Positions 1-5,219 of a stretch of DNA of 6,263 nucleotides are shown here, in pieces. The DNA is from Armatimonadota bacterium (GTDB taxonomy: Bacteria > Sysuimicrobiota > Sysuimicrobiia > Sysuimicrobiales > JACQTN01). The DNA is taken from the NCBI GenBank assembly GCA_016210785.1, contig JACQTN010000591.1, forward strand, positions 1 through 6,263, written 5' to 3'. The translations under genes and the position numbers were made by a program. A model generated the notes under the pieces. That model was given only the letters and a program-made list of their open reading frames with translations. It did not search any database and was not told the origin of the DNA. How positions within the stretch are numbered: position 1 is the stretch's first letter; each line of letters starts with the position of its first letter.

Positions 1-1
1 C

Positions 2-648
2 AGACGGCTCCTGGAGGCGGTCGAGGAGCCCTGGCAGACCCTGTACCTGCTCACCGTCCACACGGGCCTGCGCTGCGGGGAGGCGTTGGGGCTCAGGTGG
101 GGGACCTGGATCTCCACAAGGGGCTGCTCTATGTCCGCCGCAGCCGCACCCGAGTGAGGAACGGCAAGGAATCAGTGGTCCGGGACGTGCCCCTCAAGAC
201 CAAGCACTCGCGCCGGAGCCTCGACCTCTCACCCACGGTGGTCCAGGCGTTCCTCCAACATCCCGCGGGGGATGACCCGGAGCGCGACTACGTGTTCCGC
301 TCGCGCGCCGGCGGTCCCGTGGACTCCGACAACCTAGACCGGACCTTCAAGCGGCACCTGACGCTGGCCGGCCTCCCGGAGATTCGCTTCCACGACCTCC
401 GCCACACCCACGCCGGTTTGCTCATCGCCGCCGGGATCCACCCCAAGGCGATCCAGGCCCGGCTGGGACACGCCTCCATCACCGCGACGCTGAACATCTA
501 CGGGCACCTGATGCCCGCGGCCTTCAAGGGGGTCGGGGAGCGGCTAAACGTCCTCATTTTCGGCACCAGGACGGCACCAGACGAGAACGCGGGCCCCGGC
601 CTGAAGGCTGGAACCCGCGTCACAATTGGTGGGCGCTGGAGGATTTGA
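2..648 (+). CDS. Tyrosine recombinase (phage-type integrase), C-terminal half, 5' cut by window edge, frameshifted
   Basis: Site-specific DNA recombinase of the phage integrase family, probably the integrase of an element inserted at the adjacent tRNA. Bases 2-100 encode box I (HTGLRCGEALGLRW, catalytic Arg codon at 71-73). The rest is in another frame, open from a GTG at 97. Numbered from that GTG: the beta-hairpin Lys is probably K34 (LKTKHSRRSL), box II is HDLR (H99, R102), then LGH (H125), and the nucleophile is Y135 in NIYGHL. The complete catalytic set is therefore present, but split over two frames. One missing G in the run at 99-103 explains the split; without it, frame 2 stops at 155-157. 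The 48 residues after Y135 end inside the tRNA gene. The family assignment is firm. Whether the gene is truly broken or the shift is a homopolymer sequencing error cannot be told here. The N-terminal DNA-binding region lies off the window. Confidence 0.9.
   Translation, partial: TAPGGGRGALADPVPAHRPHGPALRGGVGAQVGDLDLHKGLLYVRRSRTRVRNGKESVVRDVPLKTKHSRRSLDLSPTVVQAFLQHPAGDDPERDYVFRSRAGGPVDSDNLDRTFKRHLTLAGLPEIRFHDLRHTHAGLLIAAGIHPKAIQARLGHASITATLNIYGHLMPAAFKGVGERLNVLIFGTRTAPDENAGPGLKAGTRVTIGGRWRI
561..580. repeat. Short direct repeat CGGCACCAG x2
   Basis: Two copies of CGGCACCAG (561-569 and 572-580) start 11 bp apart, about one helical turn, inside the integrase tail and ~50 bp from the tRNA 3' end. 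They could be integrase arm or accessory-protein sites near the attachment site, or chance within coding sequence (they encode GTRTAP). The repeat itself is seen directly; any function is a guess. Confidence 0.25.
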
Positions 649-702
649 ACCTCCGACCTCTTGCGTGTGAAGCAAGCGCTCTAACCGCTGAGCTAAGCGC
701 CC
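627..702 (-). tRNA. tRNA-Val, anticodon CAC
   Basis: On the minus strand the sequence folds into a full cloverleaf. The acceptor stem GGGCGCT (702-696) pairs perfectly with AGCGCCC (637-631). The D arm has GAGC/GCTC stems. The anticodon stem CTTGC/GCAAG holds the loop TTCACAC, giving anticodon CAC at 667-669, which reads GUG (Val). The variable loop is AGGTC, and the T arm is GGAGG-TTCAAAT-CCTCC. The discriminator is A (630), and the CCA end is encoded (627-629). The 3' end overlaps the last codons of the convergent integrase gene, so this tRNA is the likely chromosomal attachment site. Confidence 0.97.
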
Positions 703-712
703 ACGTACACCC

Positions 713-742
713 ATTATAAGAAAACGCCGAATGCGCCGTCAA
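713..742 (-). promoter_or_regulatory. Sigma70-type promoter of tRNA-Val
   Basis: Minus-strand TTGACG (742-737) and a perfect TATAAT (718-713) are separated by 18 bp. The expected start near 706 is only a few bases before the mature tRNA 5' end at 702. So the tRNA has its own strong promoter and need not rely on read-through from the protease genes upstream. Confidence 0.85.
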
Positions 743-858
743 GCCCAAGGAGGTTGCGCGCCCCGGAAGCGAGCGATCGGCCGATACCGCGGCCCCAGCG
801 GGGTGCGCCACGGCAAACAGCCGAAGGGCGGCCGTACGGCGGCGGACGGTGCGCGCGG
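743..858. other. Gap between propeptide-like gene and tRNA promoter
   Basis: No gene is supported here. It contains a perfect 10-bp palindrome, GCCGTACGGC (831-840), and short GC-rich inverted matches, but no hairpin followed by a T run. I see no convincing terminator for the minus-strand protease operon, so transcripts might continue towards the tRNA. Confidence 0.4.
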
Positions 859-1245
859 TCAGGGAAGCGGTTGCACCGGCTGCGGAAACACCACGGTGTC
901 GACGGCGTCACTCAACTCCGCGGGGATCTCCGGAGGTTCGGACCAGCTCCAAAACAATTCGCCAGACGCCTCCGGGCGCATCCGCCTGAGCTTTTTCCTG
1001 AAGACGCGTTCAAAGAGCGCCCGCGGCCCTTCGACCGCGATGGAGAATGGCGCGACCCGCACTACAGAAAAGCCGTGCTGCTCCAGAATGCTGCGCACAC
1101 GCCCGCGCACCGAGGGGTCGGCGGCGTAGTCCCGCACATTCGCCGCGGAAACCGGCCTGCCCGAAGCGAGACTTCCTCCGGGGCCTTTGAGCACAATGTG
1201 TGCGCGAATCGCGCGGGCCCGGCCGCGCCCGGCCATGTTATCCAT
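859..1245 (-). CDS. Free-standing subtilase-propeptide-like protein (putative protease inhibitor/chaperone)
   Basis: A 128-residue protein with no catalytic domain and no signal peptide. Residues 58-87 (from HGFSVVRV to VFRKKL) align with residues 56-85 of the upstream S8 protease at about 14 of 30 identities. Both proteins end this module with VFPQPVQ (119-125 here, 123-129 in the protease). The spacing of LFERVF/LFTRRF and the GP turn also match. This looks like the protease propeptide on its own. Free-standing subtilase propeptide homologues are known as inhibitors or folding helpers (the I9 type in fungi). By inference this protein binds the neighbouring protease. The ATG at 1245 has no clear SD. 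An in-frame GTG at 1257-1255 overlaps the protease stop (TAGTG) and would give 132 residues. Either start suggests translational coupling. Longer in-frame extensions upstream are antisense-like shadow of the protease gene and were not used. Confidence 0.75.
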   Translation of the reverse strand: MDNMAGRGRARAIRAHIVLKGPGGSLASGRPVSAANVRDYAADPSVRGRVRSILEQHGFSVVRVAPFSIAVEGPRALFERVFRKKLRRMRPEASGELFWSWSEPPEIPAELSDAVDTVVFPQPVQPLP

Positions 1246-1256
1246 CGGAGAAAACA

Positions 1257-2648
1257 CTACGCGCAGGCTTGTTCGGTGTCCACCAGGCCGTGTCCTGTCG
1301 CGGCGTCGAAGCCCGGCCCCGCCACGTCGCCCATGGCGCTCTGGCCCTGCGTGACATCCACCGCCCGATACAGCCGCTGGCGAACCTCCTGCAGATCGGC
1401 ACCGGGAAACCTGGACAGGATCAGGGCGACGACCCCGGCCACCATCGGACAGGCGGCGGACGTCCCGCTGAACACCGCCCAGCCGTCCCGCGTGGCAGTC
1501 TCGTCCTTGTTGGGGAAACTCTTGCCGCCCAGGCTTCGGTCGATCTCCGATCCCGGAGGAATCGGCAGCGTGATGTAGATGGCCCGGGGGCGCAACCCCA
1601 CCAGACCGCACACTTCCGGCACGTGCTGGCCGGGGAATCGCGTGCTGTCAAAACTGCTGGCGTAATCGCTGGCCGACCTCTGGCCGGTCTCGCCCACGTA
1701 CACGCCGCCCACGCTGATCGTCTCGGGCATGCTGGCGGTGAAGGACATGCCCCCGTTCCCGCCGGAGAAGAGCACGATGATATCCTGCTGGACACACAGG
1801 GCAATCTCGGCCTGCACCAGCGACCAGTAGGGATCCCACGTGCCGTTGGGCCCGTCCGTGTCGTATCGCGAGCCCCAGCTGTTGGAGATGATCTGCACGT
1901 GCAGGTCGTCGCGCGCCACCTGGAACGCCTCGATGATGTCGGTCATGGCCAGCCCGTGCAGCCGGGCCTGCGGCGCGATCGCCAGGAAGTTGGCACTCTC
2001 GCCGGTGCCGTGGCCATTGCTGTCCCGGTCGCTGTCCAGGGGGAGAGAGACCTTCAGGTTGTAGTTCCTGGAGGTGAAGTACGGGTGCGACCACTGGAAG
2101 CCGGAATCGATCATGGCCGCCCGGACATTCTGCCCCTGGATACCCTGCTGGTGTATGGGTCCCGCGTTCAACCCCGTCACGATATCCTGGGGCACCTTCA
2201 GGTGATGGTAGCCAGGCGTCGGGGGATCGGCGCTGGGAGCCTTCGGGCTTGGCGCATGGAGCTGCACCGGTTGGGGAAACACGATGCCCTCCACTTCCGG
2301 GATGCCCGTATCCAGCAGGTTGGCGGAGGTCTCGAGCGTCGGCGTCAAGGGCAGCGTCACCCCCTCCGCTTCCAGGGCGGCGTCCCGGCGCTGCTCGACC
2401 TTCACTCCGAACCTGCGCGTAAAGAGCTCGGCGGGGCCCGAGATCCGCACGCTGAGCGGGCCCACCCTCTCCACCTCGAAGCCGAATTCCTGGAGTTTGC
2501 CCGTCGCGATGTGCGTGTCCTTGGGCCTGGACAGGAACGCCTGCACCGTTTCCGGTTTGATCACGGCCTGCCCGGAGAAGACGCTGATGCCTCCTTGGGA
2601 GCGGGCGGACACGTAGGCGGTCAGACGACTAGGGGTGAGATTCAGCAT
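1257..2648 (-). CDS. S8 (subtilisin-family) serine protease with N-terminal propeptide, no signal peptide
   Basis: A 463-residue subtilase. Catalytic Asp is D181 (AAMIDSGF), His is H213 (SNGHGTGES), the oxyanion Asn is N298 (LFSGGNGG), and Ser is S397 (FSGTSAACP), in canonical S8 order. Residues ~25-130 form a propeptide-like module (GFEVERV..., AELFTRRFGVKVEQ, VFPQPVQ). Its '...SGP-x-x-L-F-x-x-x-F-G-V-x-V' pattern recalls the activation domain of S53 (kumamolisin-type) proteases. Residues 131-147 are a Pro-rich linker (SPKAPSADPPTP). The stretch 341-393, including CGLVGLRPRAIYITLPIPPG, lies between the Asn and Ser blocks. No hydrophobic signal peptide is visible and there are four Cys (285, 347, 400, 462), so the enzyme may be cytoplasmic or exported non-classically. 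The start is secure: GGAGGTGA ends 3 nt before the ATG. Substrate unknown. It forms an operon with the propeptide-like gene downstream. Confidence 0.93.
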   Translation of the reverse strand: MLNLTPSRLTAYVSARSQGGISVFSGQAVIKPETVQAFLSRPKDTHIATGKLQEFGFEVERVGPLSVRISGPAELFTRRFGVKVEQRRDAALEAEGVTLPLTPTLETSANLLDTGIPEVEGIVFPQPVQLHAPSPKAPSADPPTPGYHHLKVPQDIVTGLNAGPIHQQGIQGQNVRAAMIDSGFQWSHPYFTSRNYNLKVSLPLDSDRDSNGHGTGESANFLAIAPQARLHGLAMTDIIEAFQVARDDLHVQIISNSWGSRYDTDGPNGTWDPYWSLVQAEIALCVQQDIIVLFSGGNGGMSFTASMPETISVGGVYVGETGQRSASDYASSFDSTRFPGQHVPEVCGLVGLRPRAIYITLPIPPGSEIDRSLGGKSFPNKDETATRDGWAVFSGTSAACPMVAGVVALILSRFPGADLQEVRQRLYRAVDVTQGQSAMGDVAGPGFDAATGHGLVDTEQACA

Positions 2649-2659
2649 GACTCACCTCC
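2634..2659 (-). promoter_or_regulatory. Protease SD inside a start-codon hairpin
   Basis: The minus-strand SD GGAGGTGA (2659-2652) overlaps a possible mRNA hairpin. GGTGAG (2656-2651) pairs with CTCACC (2639-2634), and an inner TCA/TGA pairing may add three base pairs with a 2-nt bulge. The fold would hide part of the SD and place the AUG at the loop, so it could hold down protease translation. The complementarity is seen; the regulatory role is inferred. Confidence 0.4.
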
Positions 2660-2699
2660 ACCGTGAGGCGATCAACATGCCTCTTATGCGTGGGCCCAT
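2652..2699 (-). CDS. Possible 15-residue leader ORF before the protease
   Basis: The minus-strand ATG at 2699 is preceded by CAGGAG with a short 4-nt spacer. It opens a 15-codon frame, MGPRIRGMLIASRWR, whose TGA (2654-2652) lies within the protease SD GGAGGTGA. Translating this ORF would bring a ribosome onto the SD and the 5' arm of the start-codon hairpin, which could couple it to protease translation. The product is Arg-rich and resembles no known peptide. It may equally be chance; no promoter that fixes the transcript start was found. Confidence 0.25.
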   Translation of the reverse strand: MGPRIRGMLIASRWR

Positions 2700-2887
2700 G
2701 AATCTCCTGTACTGGACAAGGCCAGCCTGCGCCGCTGCGTCCCCCAGGCGTCCGCGACTCCCGGTCACGGATCGGCGTCGGGCTGAGTACGGGCCAATCG
2801 CAGGGCCATAGCATCCGGCGGGCGCCGGACTGAACCGCATCCACGTACCGGGGCATTCGCGGACGCAGCAGCGCGGAGGGTGGGCAG
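2700..2887. other. Upstream region of the protease operon, no gene seen
   Basis: This stretch must contain the protease promoter unless transcription reads through from the helicase. I see only weak candidates (for example TTCAGT-18-TATGGC on the minus strand near 2830-2805) and will not call one. Minus-strand open frames crossing it have no SD and no recognisable similarity. Confidence 0.4.
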
Positions 2888-2935
2888 AAACCACGGAAGG
2901 CACCGGCGGTCTGCCGGTGCCTTCGCCTGTGGTTT
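2888..2935 (-). terminator. Two-tier hairpin terminator after the DEAD-box helicase
   Basis: AAGGCACCGGC (2897-2907) pairs perfectly with GCCGGTGCCTT (2913-2923) across a 5-base loop. An outer 7-bp stem, AAACCAC/GTGGTTT (2888-2894 and 2929-2935), closes it across an internal loop. It sits ~16 bp after the helicase stop codon. The T content downstream on the minus strand is modest (GTGGTTTCTG), so its efficiency as an intrinsic terminator is uncertain. Position and stem strength favour that role. Confidence 0.7.
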
Positions 2936-2951
2936 GTCCGGGCCATGTGTG

Positions 2952-4112
2952 CTACTGGTAGATGCTCAGCCGGTCCTGCTTCAGCCGGTGGCGCAGCTCC
3001 CGCTTGAGGATGTCCAGCATCTCCAGATCGTGCTGGCTGACGAACGTGATGGCCTGCCCCGTCCGTCCGGCCCGCGCCGTCCGTCCGACCCGGTGCACGT
3101 AGGTCTCCATGTCCTCCGGCATGTCGAAGTTGATGACGTGGGAGACCTCCGGGAGATCCAGGCCGCGCGCGGCCAGGTTGGTCGCCACCAGAACCGAGAT
3201 CTCACCCTTCACGAACTGCCGCAGGACCTGCTCACGCCGCCCCTGCGCGAGGCCGCCGTGCAGCGTTGCCGCCTTGATGCCGCGCCGCTCCAGGACCTCC
3301 GCCAGGCGCTCCGCGCTGCGCTGGGTGCGCCGGAAAATGAGCACCGACGGGAAGGGGCGGGAGCGCAGCAGGGCGACCAGCCCGCGCACCTTGTCCTGAT
3401 CGGCCACCTCGTAGTAGACCTGCTCCACCGTCGCCACCGTCGGCGCCGGCCGCGCGATCGATACGCGCACCGGCTCGCGCAGGTGCCGGGTGATCAGGTC
3501 CCGGATCGCATACGGTATCGTGGCGGAGAAGAGCGCCGTCTGCCGGTTGGCCGGCGTCGCGGCGATGATCTTCTCCACATCGGGCAGGAAGCCCATGTCC
3601 AGCAGCCGGTCCGCCTCGTCGAGGATCAGCGTGCGCACGTGGGTCAGCACCAGGGTCCGCCGGCCGATGTGGTCGAGCAGCCGGCCCGGCGTCCCGACGA
3701 TCAGCGGCGCGCCGCGCCGCAGCCACTCGAGCTGCCGGGTCATGGACGCCCCGCCGTAGACGGGAATGGCTTTGATCCCCAGGTGGCGACCCAGTGTGTT
3801 GGCGTGGTCGACGAGCTGCAGGGCCAGCTCGCGAGTCGGTGCGACGACGAGCGCCTGCACGTTGCGCACGCGCCGGTCGATCCGCTCCAGGATCGGGATC
3901 AGGAACGCCGCGGACTTGCCGGAGCCGGTCTCCGCCTCGCCGACGACGTCTCGCCCCTCGCGCAGGGCGGGGATGACCCGCGTCTGGATGGGCGTGGGCG
4001 TCTCCCACGCGAGGTCAACCACGGCCCGGCGGATCTGGTCGGACGTGACCAGCTCGTCAAAGGACGCGCCGGGCGCGGTTGCACTAAGGGTATGCGTCAG
4101 TGTTTCGGGCAT
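2952..4112 (-). CDS. DEAD-box ATP-dependent RNA helicase
   Basis: A 386-residue superfamily 2 RNA helicase that unwinds or remodels RNA duplexes using ATP, probably in ribosome assembly, RNA decay or cold adaptation. Motifs in order: upstream aromatic F18 and the Q motif (PTPIQ, Q43); motif I AETGSGKS (60-67, with a final Ser in place of the usual Thr); Ia PTRELA (92-97); Ib TPGR (141-144); II DEAD (165-168); III SAT (196-198); IV VLIFRRT (257-263); V ATNLAARGLD (310-319); VI HRVGRTARAGR (340-350). Only a short tail follows motif VI, so this is a minimal two-RecA-domain protein without an RNA-binding extension. The start at 4112 is chosen because AAGGAGG (4127-4121) lies 8 nt before the ATG. 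An in-frame TTG at 4214 is part of the mRNA leader. Which bacterial subgroup (CsdA, RhlE, SrmB) it belongs to cannot be decided here; the short tail is most like minimal RhlE-type proteins. Confidence 0.95.
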   Translation of the reverse strand: MPETLTHTLSATAPGASFDELVTSDQIRRAVVDLAWETPTPIQTRVIPALREGRDVVGEAETGSGKSAAFLIPILERIDRRVRNVQALVVAPTRELALQLVDHANTLGRHLGIKAIPVYGGASMTRQLEWLRRGAPLIVGTPGRLLDHIGRRTLVLTHVRTLILDEADRLLDMGFLPDVEKIIAATPANRQTALFSATIPYAIRDLITRHLREPVRVSIARPAPTVATVEQVYYEVADQDKVRGLVALLRSRPFPSVLIFRRTQRSAERLAEVLERRGIKAATLHGGLAQGRREQVLRQFVKGEISVLVATNLAARGLDLPEVSHVINFDMPEDMETYVHRVGRTARAGRTGQAITFVSQHDLEMLDILKRELRHRLKQDRLSIYQ

Positions 4113-4231
4113 AAATCTAGCCTCCTTGGTTTGCAGCGCCGTGTACCCGCTGCTCCAAGCAGGCTCCAGAGTGGGGGCACACACAAAGGGGAACTTCTGA
4201 GGGTTCCGCTTCAAGACGCTAGCATTTAGTT
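4113..4231 (-). promoter_or_regulatory. ~119-nt 5' leader of the helicase mRNA
   Basis: Between the predicted transcription start (~4231) and the ATG lies a long leader with several short stems. These are GGAAC/GTTCC (4207-4203 with 4194-4190), CTGCT/AGCAG (4162-4158 with 4154-4150), and GCAGCG/CGCTGC (4153-4148 with 4138-4133), the last ending 5 nt before the SD AAGGAGG. The second and third share bases 4150-4153 and cannot form together. A switching or thermosensing leader is possible, since DEAD-box helicase mRNAs such as csdA have long regulated leaders. No known riboswitch consensus is recognised. Confidence 0.4.
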
Positions 4232-4237
4232 TTGCCT

Positions 4238-4266
4238 ATCATATCATCCCTGCCCCGTCGTGTCAA
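4238..4266 (-). promoter_or_regulatory. Near-consensus sigma70 promoter of the helicase
   Basis: Minus-strand TTGACA (4266-4261, perfect -35) and TATGAT (4243-4238, one mismatch to TATAAT) are separated by exactly 17 bp. It points away from the aldolase operon. The expected transcript start near 4231 gives the helicase a leader of about 119 nt. Confidence 0.88.
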
Positions 4267-4297
4267 CACATGGACAGGAATTGCGCCGCTTCCCGGC

Positions 4298-4314
4298 GAA
4301 CCCGCACCGGGTTC
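4298..4314. repeat. Inverted repeat GAACCC-N5-GGGTTC upstream of the aldolase
   Basis: A perfect 6-bp inverted repeat with a 5-base spacer lies ~35 bp before the aldolase start and just outside the helicase -35 box. It could be an operator for a dimeric regulator of the catabolic operon, or a small mRNA hairpin. No plus-strand promoter was convincingly located, so its role is open. Confidence 0.3.
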
Positions 4315-4348
4315 CCACCACTCACCGATCCTCACGAGGAGGCCGCGC

Positions 4349-5119
4349 ATGATCCAGAACCGCTTTCGCCAGAAGCTCAAGGCCGGACAGTGCAGCATCG
4401 GCGTCATCACCTTCCCGTCGCCGGAGACGGTGGAGTTCTGCGGGCTCCTGGGGTTCGACTGGGTCTTCATCGATGGGGAACACAACGGCATCGGCGTGGA
4501 GACCTGCCAGACCCTGGTGCGCGCCGCCCACAGTGTCGGGATGGGCGTGATGGTGCGGGTGCCCAACGCCGATCCCTCCACCATGCTGGGCTACCTGGAG
4601 ACCGGCGCCTTCACCGTGACGGTTCCGCACATCGCCACCGCGGTCAGGGCGAGGGCTGCGGTGGCGGCGGGCCGTTATCCGCCGCTCGGCATTCGCGGCG
4701 CCGGTAGCGGGACCCGCTCCGCCAACTACGGGCTCACGCAGACCTCCAGCGAGTACTTCGCGCAGGCCAACAAGGAAGTGCTCATCGTCCCCCAGTTCGA
4801 GGACGCGGAAGCGATCGAGCGCATCGACGAGATCCTGGCTGTCCCGGAGGTCGAGGCGCTATTGATCGGCCCGGGCGACCTGGCGGCGTCCATGGGCTAC
4901 CCGGGGCAGGGCGGCCATCCGGAGGTCGTTAAGGTCGTGGACATGGTGATCAGGAAGGCGAAGGCGGCGGGCAAGATCGTCGGGACCACCGCGGGCACCC
5001 CCGCGGCGGTGCGGGCGCTGGCGGCAAAGAACGCCGATTTCGCCCTGTGCAGCGCCAACGGCATCTTCGGAGAGGCGGCGAGGAAGTTCCTGAGCGAGGC
5101 CCGCGCGCCGTCTTCGTGA
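4349..5119 (+). CDS. HpcH/HpaI-family aldolase (class II, 2-oxo acid aldolase)
   Basis: A 256-residue TIM-barrel aldolase that reversibly cleaves 4-hydroxy-2-oxo acids to pyruvate plus an aldehyde, using a divalent metal, in the cytoplasm. The key residues match E. coli HpaI closely: H45 in IDGEHN (general base), R70 in VMVRVPNAD (binds the pyruvyl group), and metal ligands E151 (VPQFED) and D177 (LLIGPGDLAASMG). RGAGSGTRSANYG (116-128) is the family segment following the metal-site helices. Length is typical (~250-265). The ATG at 4349 is chosen because GAGGAGG (4336-4342) lies 6 nt upstream; the in-frame TTG at 4232 falls in the helicase promoter. The RraA-fold gene follows 100 bp downstream on the same strand, probably in one operon. 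The true substrate (homoprotocatechuate-pathway intermediate, 2-keto-3-deoxy-sugar acid or other) cannot be read from sequence, so no gene symbol is given. Confidence 0.92.
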   Translation: MIQNRFRQKLKAGQCSIGVITFPSPETVEFCGLLGFDWVFIDGEHNGIGVETCQTLVRAAHSVGMGVMVRVPNADPSTMLGYLETGAFTVTVPHIATAVRARAAVAAGRYPPLGIRGAGSGTRSANYGLTQTSSEYFAQANKEVLIVPQFEDAEAIERIDEILAVPEVEALLIGPGDLAASMGYPGQGGHPEVVKVVDMVIRKAKAAGKIVGTTAGTPAAVRALAAKNADFALCSANGIFGEAARKFLSEARAPSS

Positions 5120-5219
5120 GCGCGCGCGGCGAGCCGTGGCCGCGCGCCGGACCGCATGATGCGCGCGCCGCACCAGGGTTCCAAGGCATCGACCATCGCG
5201 TACACCGGGAGGGACCACC

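Noticed and set aside
620..811. Minus-strand 63-residue open frame containing SSAVRALASHARGRRFKSSSAH
   Set aside because: It is translated from the tRNA-Val gene and its promoter. This peptide type is a familiar false prediction over tRNA genes.
1246..1611. Upstream extension of the propeptide-like gene to 250 residues
   Set aside because: The extra N-terminal part overlaps the protease catalytic domain in another frame and has low-complexity G/R composition. Similarity to the propeptide begins only after the ATG at 1245.
1200..2666. 488-residue plus-strand open frame antisense to the protease
   Set aside because: A GC-rich shadow frame, full of R/H/G/P with no recognisable domain. The opposite strand carries a complete S8 triad, a good SD and a propeptide.
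2629..2946. 105- and 83-residue minus-strand open frames upstream of the protease
   Set aside because: They run through the helicase terminator, have no SD, and show no family resemblance. Only the short 15-codon frame with an SD-like motif was kept, tentatively.
4113..4214. Helicase N-terminal extension from a TTG at 4214
   Set aside because: The strong SD AAGGAGG sits 8 nt before the ATG at 4112. The extension has no SD and falls in the predicted mRNA leader.
2880..4229. 449-residue plus-strand open frame antisense to the helicase
   Set aside because: Shadow of the helicase coding strand. The minus-strand frame has every DEAD-box motif in order.
4237..4247. Plus-strand TATCAT as -10 box for the aldolase operon
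   Set aside because: No acceptable -35 at 16-18 bp. The AT-rich stretch is better explained by the minus-strand helicase promoter.
4232..4348. Aldolase N-terminal extension from a TTG at 4232
   Set aside because: It crosses the helicase promoter, while the ATG at 4349 has a good SD and gives H45/R70 numbering matching HpaI.
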